DNA from: Candidatus Gallionella acididurans
Lineage (GTDB): Bacteria > Pseudomonadota > Gammaproteobacteria > Burkholderiales > Gallionellaceae
NCBI GenBank assembly: GCA_001577345.1
Contig: LSLI01000012.1
Coordinates: 1 to 52,453 of the forward strand
Direction of reading: 5' to 3'
DNA length: 52,453 nt
In this document: one piece after another, positions 35,395 through 43,419 of the stretch
Numbering within the stretch: the first letter of the stretch is position 1
Layout of the letters: each line of letters opens with the position of its first letter
Notes under the pieces: generated by a model
Told to the model about the DNA's origin: nothing
What the model saw: the letters and a program-made list of their open reading frames with translations, nothing else
Databases searched by the model: none
Translations under genes and position numbers: made by a program

Positions 35395-36729
35395 ATGGCT
35401 AACACTACCCGTGAAGGCAATCTTGAAGCCCCCACCCGTCACCCGCTGGACTGGAAAAATCCGGATTTCTACGACGAGGAATCGTTGCACAAGGAACTGG
35501 AACGGGTCTTCGACATTTGCCACGGTTGCCGCCGTTGCGTCAGTCTGTGCCAGTCGTTTCCGACGCTGTTCGACCTGGTGGACGAATCCCCGACCATGGA
35601 AGTGGATGGGGTCGCCAAGGCCGATTATGTCAAGGTTGTGGACCATTGTTACCTGTGCGATCTGTGCTACATGACCAAGTGCCCCTATGTGCCTCCGCAC
35701 GAATGGAACGTGGACTTCCCCCACCTGATGCTCAGGGCCAAGGCCGTGAAGTACCGGCAGGGCGACGTGAAACTGCGCGACCGGGTACTGACCAGCACCG
35801 ACACCGTCGGCAGTCTGGCGGGCATCCCGGTTGTCGCCCAGGTGGTGAATGCGGTCAACAAGATCGGCGTTGCGCGCAAGGGACTGGAAGCCGTGGCGGG
35901 CATACATGCCGATGCATGGCTGCCCGAATTCCATAGCAACTCTCTGCGCAGCCGTCTTTCTCAACATCGCAGTTCCTCCCAGGCTGAACCCGCCGGAAAA
36001 ACCACGGGCAAGGTCGCGCTGTTCGCCACCTGCTACATGAACCGCAACGAGCCGGGGCCGGGCGAGGACTTCGTTGCGGTGTTCGAGCACAACGGCATTC
36101 CCGTCACGCTGGCTGAACAGGAGCGCTGCTGCGGCATGCCCAAACTGGAGCTGGGCAATCTGGAGGCAGTGGTTAAAGCCAGGGAATTCAACATCCCGGT
36201 ACTGGCCAAACTCGTCGATGAAGGCTGGGACCTGACCGCGCTGGTTCCCTCCTGCGTGCTGATGTTCAAGCAGGAACTGCCGCTGATGTTCCCCGGCGAT
36301 CCCGAGGTGCAGAAAGTGAAGGAAGCCTTCTTCGACCCTTTCGAATACCTGATGCTGCGTCACAGGGAAGGCAAACTCAAGACCGACTTCAAGCAGCCCT
36401 TGGGCAAGGTGGCGTATCACGCCGCCTGCCATCAGCGCGTGCAGAACATCGGCCAGAAAACCCGCGAAGCCCTGTCGCTGGTGCCCGACACGCTGGTGGA
36501 AATCATCGAGCGCTGTTCCGGCCACGACGGCACTTATGCCGTGAAAAAGGAATTCCATGCATCAGCAATGAAAATCGTCATGCCGGTGGTGGATCGCGTC
36601 AGAAAAGCGGAGGCACAGCATTACGGCAGCGACTGCGCGATGGCAGGCCACCATATCGAGAACGGCCTCAAGGATGGCCGTGCACCGGAACACCCGATCA
36701 CCCTGCTGCGCAGGGCATATGATATTTGA
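35395..36729 (+). CDS. Fe-S oxidoreductase, GlpC/HdrD-like (rubrerythrin-associated)
   Basis: 444 residues from ATG 35395, preceded by AGGA. The N-terminus carries two 4Fe-4S motifs: CHGCRRCVSLC (Cys42-45-48-52) and CYLCDLCYMTKCP (Cys85-88-91-96, with four residues before the last Cys instead of three). The C-terminal half has CCG-type domains: ATCYMNRNEP, EQERCCGMP, VPSCVLMF and HAACHQR, but the second motif is CSG (ERCSGHDG) rather than CCG. GlpC and HdrD homologues pass electrons in thiol or quinone redox reactions. With rubrerythrin and DUF3501 it may form a soluble peroxide reductase chain. The exact partner is inference. Confidence 0.87.
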   Translation: MANTTREGNLEAPTRHPLDWKNPDFYDEESLHKELERVFDICHGCRRCVSLCQSFPTLFDLVDESPTMEVDGVAKADYVKVVDHCYLCDLCYMTKCPYVPPHEWNVDFPHLMLRAKAVKYRQGDVKLRDRVLTSTDTVGSLAGIPVVAQVVNAVNKIGVARKGLEAVAGIHADAWLPEFHSNSLRSRLSQHRSSSQAEPAGKTTGKVALFATCYMNRNEPGPGEDFVAVFEHNGIPVTLAEQERCCGMPKLELGNLEAVVKAREFNIPVLAKLVDEGWDLTALVPSCVLMFKQELPLMFPGDPEVQKVKEAFFDPFEYLMLRHREGKLKTDFKQPLGKVAYHAACHQRVQNIGQKTREALSLVPDTLVEIIERCSGHDGTYAVKKEFHASAMKIVMPVVDRVRKAEAQHYGSDCAMAGHHIENGLKDGRAPEHPITLLRRAYDI

Positions 36730-36738
36730 ACAGGAAGA

Positions 36739-37326
36739 ATGACGAACATGCAATTAACCCGCGAAAAACTGTATAGCCTGGAACAATACGCCCGTATCCG
36801 GCCCGAGTTCCGTGCCAAAGTCATGGCGCACAAGGCAAACCGAAGACTGGCCATCGGCGCTCACGCCACGCTGTATTTCGAGGACAGCCTCACGATGCAA
36901 TACCAGGTACAGGAAATGTTGCGTCTGGAACGCATCTTCGAAGATGAAGGCATACAGCAGGAACTTGATGTCTACAACTCTCTCATACCGGATGGCAGCA
37001 ATTGGAAGGCGACTTTCATGCTGGAGTACGAGGATGTGGAAGAGCGCCGTGTGGCCCTCGCCAGTCTGCTCGGCATCGAGAAAGCCATCTGGATACAGGC
37101 TGAAGGATGCGGCAAGGTTTATCCGATCGCCAACGAGGACATGGACAGGGAGACCGAAGACAAGACCTCTGCGGTGCATTTCCTGCGCTTCGAACTCACG
37201 CCGGAAATGGTTGGCGCAATCAAGCGTGGCGCAAGCCTGCGCGCAGGCATAGACCACCCCGGTTACCGCATGGAAGTGGAAGTGCCCGCGGGAGTGCGCA
37301 ATTCCCTGGCGGGCGATCTGCGCTGA
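36739..37326 (+). CDS. DUF3501 family protein
   Basis: 195 residues of DUF3501, which regularly follows the rubrerythrin-associated Fe-S oxidoreductase. Recognisable stretches are [59 protein letters not shown] and the acidic [13 protein letters not shown]. No catalytic motif is evident and the function is unknown. The start ATG follows AGGAA, with 9 bases from the stop of the Fe-S gene, so the genes are probably co-translated. The three-gene group rbr, Fe-S protein and DUF3501 belongs with oxyR. Confidence 0.88.
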   Translation: MTNMQLTREKLYSLEQYARIRPEFRAKVMAHKANRRLAIGAHATLYFEDSLTMQYQVQEMLRLERIFEDEGIQQELDVYNSLIPDGSNWKATFMLEYEDVEERRVALASLLGIEKAIWIQAEGCGKVYPIANEDMDRETEDKTSAVHFLRFELTPEMVGAIKRGASLRAGIDHPGYRMEVEVPAGVRNSLAGDLR

Positions 37327-37333
37327 TTCTGGC

Positions 37334-37339
37334 TATAAT
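37334..37339 (+). promoter_or_regulatory. Candidate -10 box for tatA
   Basis: TATAAT at 37334-37339 lies 30 bases before the tatA ATG, with AAGGAG just upstream of the start codon. No good -35 box is found 16-18 bases upstream, so this is a weak call. Confidence 0.45.
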
Positions 37340-37369
37340 GCCCGTTACTTCTACCCCAAGGAGAGTGAA

Positions 37370-37600
37370 ATGGGCGAACTAAGCATCTGGCATTGGCTGA
37401 TCGTATTACTGGTTATCGTGATGATCTTCGGCACCAAGAAGCTGCGCAACATCGGCAGCGATCTCGGCGGCGCGGTAAAGAGCTTCAAGGAAGGCATGCG
37501 CTCCGATGACCAAACTCCGATGCAGATCAGGGACGGCGACCGGCCGGCGCAAGCAAGGAAAAAGAACGCACAACGACCGGCGTTTAAGGCTGTCCCATGA
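37370..37600 (+). CDS. tatA: Sec-independent translocase subunit TatA/TatE-like
   Basis: 76 residues with the TatA layout: a short N-terminus, one membrane helix ([15 protein letters not shown], residues about 6-20), then [15 protein letters not shown] and an amphipathic helix [11 protein letters not shown] before a polar tail. TatA forms the pore component of twin-arginine export. The AAGGAG ribosome site is strong. No tatB or tatC is next to it, so it may be a second copy (TatE-like) or the usual gene in a split arrangement. OpgD in this window has a Tat signal and is a plausible substrate. Confidence 0.9.
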   Translation: MGELSIWHWLIVLLVIVMIFGTKKLRNIGSDLGGAVKSFKEGMRSDDQTPMQIRDGDRPAQARKKNAQRPAFKAVP

Positions 37601-37611
37601 TTTGAACAAAC

Positions 37612-37633
37612 GGGGGATGCAAACAACTCCCCC
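37612..37633. terminator. Hairpin between convergent tatA and smc
   Basis: GGGGGA 37612-37617 and TCCCCC 37628-37633 form a 6-bp stem with a 10-base loop. In the minus direction it is followed by GTTTGTTC, making it a plausible shared stop for smc and a weaker one for tatA. Confidence 0.4.
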
Positions 37634-37635
37634 TG

Positions 37636-40600
37636 CTACGCGACCAGCACCTCGTCGCGCAAGCGCAAGGCTTCCTCGATATCCACGGCCACCACCTTGG
37701 ATACGCCCTTCTCCTGCATGGTCACGCCCACCAGTTGCTGGGCCAGCTCCATCGTGATCTTGTTGTGGCTGATGAACACGAACTGGGTGTGCTGCGACAT
37801 TTTCTTGATCAGCGCGCACAGCCGCTCGGTGTTGGTATCGTCCAGCGGCGCGTCCACTTCGTCGAGCAGGCAGAACGGTGCCGGGTTGAGCTGGAACAGC
37901 GAGAATATCAGCGCAATCGCGGTTAGTGCCTTTTCCCCGCCGGACAACAGATGAATAGAGCTGTTCTTCTTGCCCGGCGGTTGCGCCATCACCTGCACGC
38001 CGCTGTCCAGTATTTCTTCCCCGGTCAGCACCAGTCTTGCCTCGCCCCCGGCAAACAGCACGGGGAACATTTCCGACAAGTGCCGATTGACCTGGTTATA
38101 GGTGTCCATCAACAGATCGCGCGATTCCTTGTCGATGCGGCGTATCGCGTCTTCCAGAGTCGCCATCGCTTCGTTCAGGTCCTTGGCCTGCGCATCCAGG
38201 TAGGCTTTGCGCTCGGTCGCGGCTTGCAGCTCTTCGAGCGCCGCGAGATTCACCGCGCCCAGCGCCTCAATGCCCTCGTTCAGCCGGTTCAACTCGGCCT
38301 GCAGCGCATTCGGCTTGTTGTTGCCCCCTTGCCTATTATCAGGCCCCAGCAGCGGCAGCAACGCCTGTTCGTCAACACCCTGCAACTGCTCTGACCACTG
38401 CTCGAAATGCAGGCGCGCTTCCTGTTCCTTGAGCGTCAGTTCGCCGAGTTTCTCGCGCAGCGGATTCAATTTGTGTTCGCAGGCCATCCGTTCCTGCTCG
38501 AACTTCTGCAAATTTACCGTGGCATTTTCCAGAATATTGCGCGCCTCTCCCAGCGCCTGCTCGCAGGCCTGGCGCACCAGTAAAGCTGCCTGCAATTGCT
38601 GCTGGGCCGTGTCGTCCTCGCCGACCGACAGATCGGCGCGCAATTGCTCCAGGCTCTGCTCGAACTGTGCCAGCGCATCGGTGATCTGTTGAACGCTGTG
38701 CTGCAGGTCGGCTATTTTCTCCGTGCAAGTCTTGGCGAAGAAACGCGCTTCCTGCAAGGCATGCTGCGCATGCTGTGCGCGGCTGCGTTGCTCGCGCAAC
38801 GCGATTTCCTGCGCATTGGCATCTCGTTGCGCCGCATCGACTTGCGCATAAAACTCGGCGATCTGCTCGCGCAGTATCAGCATTTGTTCGTGTATGCCTT
38901 CCTGCTGGCGCTGTTCGGTGCCGAGCAAGTCGGCGACTTCCTGCATCTCCCTCTCGATCTGGGCGGTGCGCTCCACACTGCGCTCATGCGCCTGGTTGAG
39001 CTTGAGTATGTTCATCTGCAGACCGTGCAGGCGCTGCTGCAATTCGTTGCCGCTGGTGCGCAGCGGGGCGATTTGCATCTCGATGGACTGATAGTGTTGC
39101 TCGGCCTCGGCGACCTGCTGTCTGGAATATTCCGCGTTGCGGTTCTGCTCGACCAGTTCCAGTTCCAGCTTTTCGATCTCGCGCTGCCTGGCCAATACGC
39201 CGTGCAACTGGCTGTCCGGCGCGTGGAACAGCACGCTGTGCGCGCCGATCAGGTGACCCTGCGGAGTGACGAACCAGCCGCCCGCCGGCAACTGCGCGCG
39301 CAGCGCATAACCCTGCGCAATATCCGCCACGGCATAGACGCCGTTCAGCCAGTCGCGCATCACCGGCAACACCTGCGCGTCCTGGCATTGCACATAACTC
39401 AGCAGAGATTTCAGCTGGCCTGGCCCGCCATCATCCTGCCCGTTGCCGGATGGGGAAAACAACGCCAGCTTGGCAGGAGGCGCATCGCTCCAGGCAGCGG
39501 CGGTATCCAGCGAGGGCAGGGCCAGCGCGTTGAGGCGTTCGCGCAGCACGGCTTCCAGCGCGTCTTCCCAGCCGCTCTCGATGCGTATGGCTTGCCACAG
39601 GCGCGGCTTGTTATCCAGCTGGTGCTGCTGCAGCCAGGCGTTGAGGTTCTTGTCGCTGTCTATCTGGCGCTGCAACTGCTGCAAGGCATGCAGCCTGGCC
39701 TCGGTCTGCGCCAGCACCCGCTCCTGCTGCTGCAGGGAATCGCGCTGGTTGCCCCGCTGCATATCCGCCAACGGCAGTTGTTCCTGCAGGTGCGCCAGTT
39801 TTTCGACCTGTTCCGCGCGCTCCATTTCGAGCTCGGACAGTTGCTGCTGCGCCTGCTGCAGTGCATTGCCGTCGGCACCCGGCAGGTTGTCCTTTTCCAT
39901 CAGCAGGCGCAGGCGCCGGGAATCCAGCTGCTGGATGTTGCGTTGCAGGTTGTCACGCTGGGTTTCGGCCAATTGCATTTTCTGCTGCAACAGCAAATGT
40001 TCGCGCTGCAATTCGTTGTGTCGTTCCTGGGCGATGCGCGCCGCCTGTTCCGCCTGCGGCAGGTTCCGGCCTTCCGCTTCGGCAAGCTGCTCGGCTTCCG
40101 CCACTTTGGTTCCGGCGCCTTCCTGCTGGCGCTGCCAATGTTCCAGCAGTGCATGCACGCCCTGTCGCTGCTGCTTCTGCTGTTCGATCTGCCGCTCGGT
40201 ATTGGCGAGCTGCTGCGTCATGCGCTGGCGTTGCTCGGCGACATGTTTGATGTGCTGCTCCAGCCTCGCAATCTCGGCATTCGCCGTGTACAGATCGCCC
40301 TGCCTGGCATGGAGCGCATCGGAAAGCTGGTAATGCCCGCTGCGTGCCGTTTCCAGCTGGTTTTCTATGTCGCGCAGCCGCGCGGTTTCCGCTTCCAGTT
40401 CGGTGCGGGTTTTCTCGGTGGCCTGCGCAAACCTTGCGCGCTGCGCTTCGGCTTCCTGTTTCTTCACCAGCCAGAACAAACGCTGCGTAGTGTCGCGCTG
40501 ATTCTCCAGGGCGCGGTATTGTTTCGCCACTTCGGCCTGCGAGCCCAGATGCACCAGTTGCTTTTCCAGTTCCTGCAGGATATCGCTGACGCGCAGCAGA

Positions 40601-41181
40601 TTGTCGCGCGTGTCGGCTATGCGCAATTCGGTCTCGCGGCGCCGGTCGCGGTATTTGGAAACCCCGGCCGCTTCCTCGAGAAAGATGCGCAATTCTTCCG
40701 GCTTGGCCTCGATGATGCGCGAGATCATGCCCTGCTCGATGATCGCGTAGGCGCGGGCCCCCAGGCCGGTGCCCAGGAAGATGTCGGTGATGTCCTTGCG
40801 CCGCACGTGCTGGTTGTTGATGTGGTAGCTGGAATCGCCGTCGCGCTGCAGCACGCGCTTGATCGATATCTCGGCGTAACTGGCCCACTGGCCGTTCGCC
40901 TTGCCCAGCGAATTGTCGAACACCAGTTCGACGCTGGCGCGCGAAACCGGCTTGCGCTTGCTGGAGCCGTTGAAGATCACGTCCTGCATGGTCTCGCCGC
41001 GCAGCGCGGAAGCCTTGGACTCGCCCAGCACCCAGCGCAACGCATCGATCACGTTGGACTTGCCGCAGCCGTTCGGGCCGACCACGCCCACAATCTGCCC
41101 CGGCAGCGCGATGTGCGTGGGGTCTACAAAGGATTTGAAACCGGCCAGTTTGATTTGGGATAAACGCAATTTCGAGGTCAC
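37636..41181 (-). CDS. smc: Chromosome segregation protein SMC
   Basis: 1181 residues, the typical bacterial Smc. Walker A is GPNGCGKSNVIDALRWVLGES near the N-terminus. Two long coiled-coil arms rich in Gln, Glu, Leu and Ala flank a hinge with LKSLLSYVQCQDAQVLPVMRD (residues about 515-620). The signature motif is HLLSGGEKALTAIALIFSLFQ and Walker B is CLLDEVDAPLDDTN near the C-terminus. It acts with ScpA and ScpB to organise and segregate the chromosome. The GTG start at 41181 has no clear ribosome site; an in-frame TTG at 41169 would begin MRLSQIKLAGFKSF, which matches many homologues. The gene is divergent from queF. Confidence 0.95.
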   Translation of the reverse strand: MTSKLRLSQIKLAGFKSFVDPTHIALPGQIVGVVGPNGCGKSNVIDALRWVLGESKASALRGETMQDVIFNGSSKRKPVSRASVELVFDNSLGKANGQWASYAEISIKRVLQRDGDSSYHINNQHVRRKDITDIFLGTGLGARAYAIIEQGMISRIIEAKPEELRIFLEEAAGVSKYRDRRRETELRIADTRDNLLRVSDILQELEKQLVHLGSQAEVAKQYRALENQRDTTQRLFWLVKKQEAEAQRARFAQATEKTRTELEAETARLRDIENQLETARSGHYQLSDALHARQGDLYTANAEIARLEQHIKHVAEQRQRMTQQLANTERQIEQQKQQRQGVHALLEHWQRQQEGAGTKVAEAEQLAEAEGRNLPQAEQAARIAQERHNELQREHLLLQQKMQLAETQRDNLQRNIQQLDSRRLRLLMEKDNLPGADGNALQQAQQQLSELEMERAEQVEKLAHLQEQLPLADMQRGNQRDSLQQQERVLAQTEARLHALQQLQRQIDSDKNLNAWLQQHQLDNKPRLWQAIRIESGWEDALEAVLRERLNALALPSLDTAAAWSDAPPAKLALFSPSGNGQDDGGPGQLKSLLSYVQCQDAQVLPVMRDWLNGVYAVADIAQGYALRAQLPAGGWFVTPQGHLIGAHSVLFHAPDSQLHGVLARQREIEKLELELVEQNRNAEYSRQQVAEAEQHYQSIEMQIAPLRTSGNELQQRLHGLQMNILKLNQAHERSVERTAQIEREMQEVADLLGTEQRQQEGIHEQMLILREQIAEFYAQVDAAQRDANAQEIALREQRSRAQHAQHALQEARFFAKTCTEKIADLQHSVQQITDALAQFEQSLEQLRADLSVGEDDTAQQQLQAALLVRQACEQALGEARNILENATVNLQKFEQERMACEHKLNPLREKLGELTLKEQEARLHFEQWSEQLQGVDEQALLPLLGPDNRQGGNNKPNALQAELNRLNEGIEALGAVNLAALEELQAATERKAYLDAQAKDLNEAMATLEDAIRRIDKESRDLLMDTYNQVNRHLSEMFPVLFAGGEARLVLTGEEILDSGVQVMAQPPGKKNSSIHLLSGGEKALTAIALIFSLFQLNPAPFCLLDEVDAPLDDTNTERLCALIKKMSQHTQFVFISHNKITMELAQQLVGVTMQEKGVSKVVAVDIEEALRLRDEVLVA

Positions 41182-41186
41182 AACGT

Positions 41187-41192
41187 TATAAT
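41187..41192 (+). promoter_or_regulatory. Candidate -10 box for queF
   Basis: TATAAT at 41187-41192 lies 36 bases before the queF ATG and 6 bases from the smc start codon on the other strand. No convincing -35 box is found. It probably drives queF. Confidence 0.4.
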
Positions 41193-41228
41193 GCGCGCCA
41201 TTCTAACCGAACCTGACGGGCATACCAA

Positions 41229-41648
41229 ATGACTACCCAACCGACCAAGACGCTGGAAACCTTCCCCAACCCCGGCCCGCAGCGCGATTACCATATCCAC
41301 ATGGAGATCCCCGAGTTCACCTGTTTGTGCCCCAAGACCGGCCAGCCGGACTTTGCCACGCTGATACTCGATTACATCGCGGACCAAAAGTGCGTCGAGC
41401 TGAAAAGCCTCAAGCTGTATATCTGGTCGTTCCGCAACGAAGGGCATTTTCACGAGGATGTCACCAACCGCATCCTGGACGACCTGGCCGCCGCCATCCA
41501 GCCTCGCTTCATGCGCCTGACTGCGAAGTTCTACGTGCGCGGCGGCATCTTCACTAACGTGGTCGCCGAACACCGCAAGCCTGGTTGGCAGCCTGCCCCG
41601 CGCGTCGAGTTGAATCGCTTCGACTCGCAACCCAGCACCCGGGGCTGA
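41229..41648 (+). CDS. queF: NADPH-dependent 7-cyano-7-deazaguanine reductase QueF (short form)
   Basis: 139 residues of the unimodular QueF type, which reduces preQ0 to preQ1 in queuosine biosynthesis. The active-site Cys34 is in [15 protein letters not shown] and the substrate Asp41 follows in GQPD. The signature [20 protein letters not shown] is intact and the C-terminal GGIFTNV is as expected. Its start ATG is preceded by a weak GACGGG. It is divergent from smc. No other queuosine genes are in the window. Confidence 0.95.
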   Translation: MTTQPTKTLETFPNPGPQRDYHIHMEIPEFTCLCPKTGQPDFATLILDYIADQKCVELKSLKLYIWSFRNEGHFHEDVTNRILDDLAAAIQPRFMRLTAKFYVRGGIFTNVVAEHRKPGWQPAPRVELNRFDSQPSTRG

Positions 41649-41670
41649 TGCGGCCATTAATATTGTGTCC

Positions 41671-42972
41671 ATGATGTACCTGGGACTGGATTTCGGCACC
41701 TCAGGCGCGCGTGCCTGCGTTATCGGCGATGACAAAACCGTCGTCTGGGAACAGCGCATCACCTACCCCGGCTCCGCACTGCAATCCCCGACCGAATGGC
41801 GCGCCGCGCTGCACGCGCTGCTCCGTGTGCTACCGCGACACATTGCGGCCGGATTGCAAGGTCTGGCGCTGGACGCCACCTCCGGCACGGTGTTGCTGTG
41901 CGATGCGCAGCTGGAACCCTGCTCACCTGCGCTGCTATACAACGATCAACGCGCGCAGCAACAGGCCGAACAACTCGGGCTCATCGCGCCTAACGACCAT
42001 ATTGTTTGCAGCGCCACTTCGGGGCTTGCCAAGTTTCTGTGGCTGACCCGGCAAAGCGGCCATGAACGGACCGCGTATTTCCTGCATCAGGCCGATTGGC
42101 TCACCGCCCTGCTCAGCGGGCAGCCCGGCATCAGCGATTACCACAATGCCCTGAAGACTGGCTACGACGCGGAAGCCCTACGCTGGCCGGACTGGCTGAT
42201 GACTTTGCCGCACACGCATCTGTTGCCGCAGGTGGTTGCGCCCGGCACAGTGATCGCGCAAATCCGGCCCGACATCGCCGCGCATTTCGGCATCAATCCG
42301 CAATGCGCCATTCACGCGGGCACCACCGACAGCACAGCCGCCTTCATCGCTGCCGGCGTCAGCCAGACAGGAATCGGCGTGACGACGCTGGGCACCACGC
42401 TGGTGCTCAAGCAGCTTTCGACACGGCGCATCGAGGCCGCAGAGTACGGCATATACAGCCACCGCTATGGCGACCTGTGGCTGGCGGGCGGCGCATCGAA
42501 CGCCGGGGCGGGCGTATTGCGCCGCCATTTCAACGATGCACAGCTGGTTTCCCTGAGCGCGGGAATCGACCCGCTTCATGACAGTCCGCTGGATTATTAC
42601 CCGCTGACCGGAACCGGCGAACGCTTCCCGATCAACGATGCGCAACTGGCACCAAGACTGGAACCGCGCCCCGGCAATGATGCGGAATTCCTGCATGGAT
42701 TGTTGCAGGGCCTGGCTCGTATCGAAGTGGCAGGCTATGCCAGACTCGCCGAACTGGGCGCACCACCACTCACACGGGTCGTGACCAACGGCGGCGGGGC
42801 AAAAAATTCAGTATGGGGAAAGCTGCGCGAAAGATTGCTCGGCATACCGGTCAGCGCAGCGATACATTGTGAGGCTGCCTATGGCAGCGCGTTGCTATGC
42901 ATCGAGGATCAGTTTACGCCACGCAATATTTCCGCGGGCTCCGCGGCCGGAATTGATACGCTGAAACGATAG
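41671..42972 (+). CDS. FGGY-family carbohydrate kinase
   Basis: 433 residues from ATG 41671; a GTG at 41665 and another ATG at 41674 are alternatives. The N-terminal sugar-kinase domain starts MYLGLDFGTSGARACVIG (phosphate-1 motif), followed by LALDATSGTVLLCD and ALLYNDQRA. The second domain has CAIHAGTTDSTAAFIAAG and LWLAGGASNAGAGVLRR, plus a C-terminal TNGGGAKNSVWGKLRERLLGIPV, as in ribulokinase- and xylulokinase-like FGGY enzymes. Substrate is uncertain; plant/cyanobacterial D-ribulose kinases are the closest guess. It is 22 bases after queF and may be transcribed with it. Confidence 0.82.
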   Translation: MMYLGLDFGTSGARACVIGDDKTVVWEQRITYPGSALQSPTEWRAALHALLRVLPRHIAAGLQGLALDATSGTVLLCDAQLEPCSPALLYNDQRAQQQAEQLGLIAPNDHIVCSATSGLAKFLWLTRQSGHERTAYFLHQADWLTALLSGQPGISDYHNALKTGYDAEALRWPDWLMTLPHTHLLPQVVAPGTVIAQIRPDIAAHFGINPQCAIHAGTTDSTAAFIAAGVSQTGIGVTTLGTTLVLKQLSTRRIEAAEYGIYSHRYGDLWLAGGASNAGAGVLRRHFNDAQLVSLSAGIDPLHDSPLDYYPLTGTGERFPINDAQLAPRLEPRPGNDAEFLHGLLQGLARIEVAGYARLAELGAPPLTRVVTNGGGAKNSVWGKLRERLLGIPVSAAIHCEAAYGSALLCIEDQFTPRNISAGSAAGIDTLKR

Positions 42973-43032
42973 TCCCGGAAAGCCGCTTGCGCAGGGGTTG
43001 TATCAACAGCATGCATGTCGCCAAGTCGAGGC

Positions 43033-43419
43033 TCAGACACCTTGACGCAACAAGTCCTCAAACTGTTCTATTGATACTGGCCTGCTGAACAAATAACCCT
43101 GGAAAGCAGGGCAGCCGCGCAAATCGAGAAACTCGCGTTGCGCCTCGTTCTCAACCCCTTCGGCAATAACGTCAAATCCCAGTATCTCCGCCATCGCGAT
43201 GATGGTCTGCACGATGGCGGCATCATTGGGGTCGGTCACGATATCGCGCACAAAGGACTGGTCTATCTTGATCTGGTCCAGCGGCAATAGTTTGAGGTAC
43301 TGCAACGAGGAGTAGCCGGTACCGAAGTCATCCATCGAGAAACTGACCCCCGAGACATTGATTTCATGCATCTTGCTGATGGTATCCGCCACGTTGTCCA
43401 GCACGGTGCTTTCGGTCAA
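43033..43419 (-). pseudogene. C-terminal EAL remnant split off by a nonsense codon
   Basis: This 129-codon in-frame continuation of the large GGDEF/EAL gene lies directly after its stop TAA (43420-43422). It contains the rest of the EAL domain: the DDFGTGYSSLQYL motif, DQIKIDQSFVRDI, IIAMAEILGFDVIAEGVE and CPAFQGYLFSRPV. All are typical phosphodiesterase residues. In EAL proteins the residue at the stop position is the Glu of the ELTES motif, and here GAA has become TAA. The first in-frame start-like codon after it is TTG (43417-43419), with no ribosome site, so separate translation is unlikely. Confidence 0.85.

Noticed and set aside
38596..41163. 855-residue open frame on the plus strand across smc
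   Set aside because: It is the antisense frame of the coiled-coil gene, rich in Leu, Gln and His from mirrored codons, with no start context.
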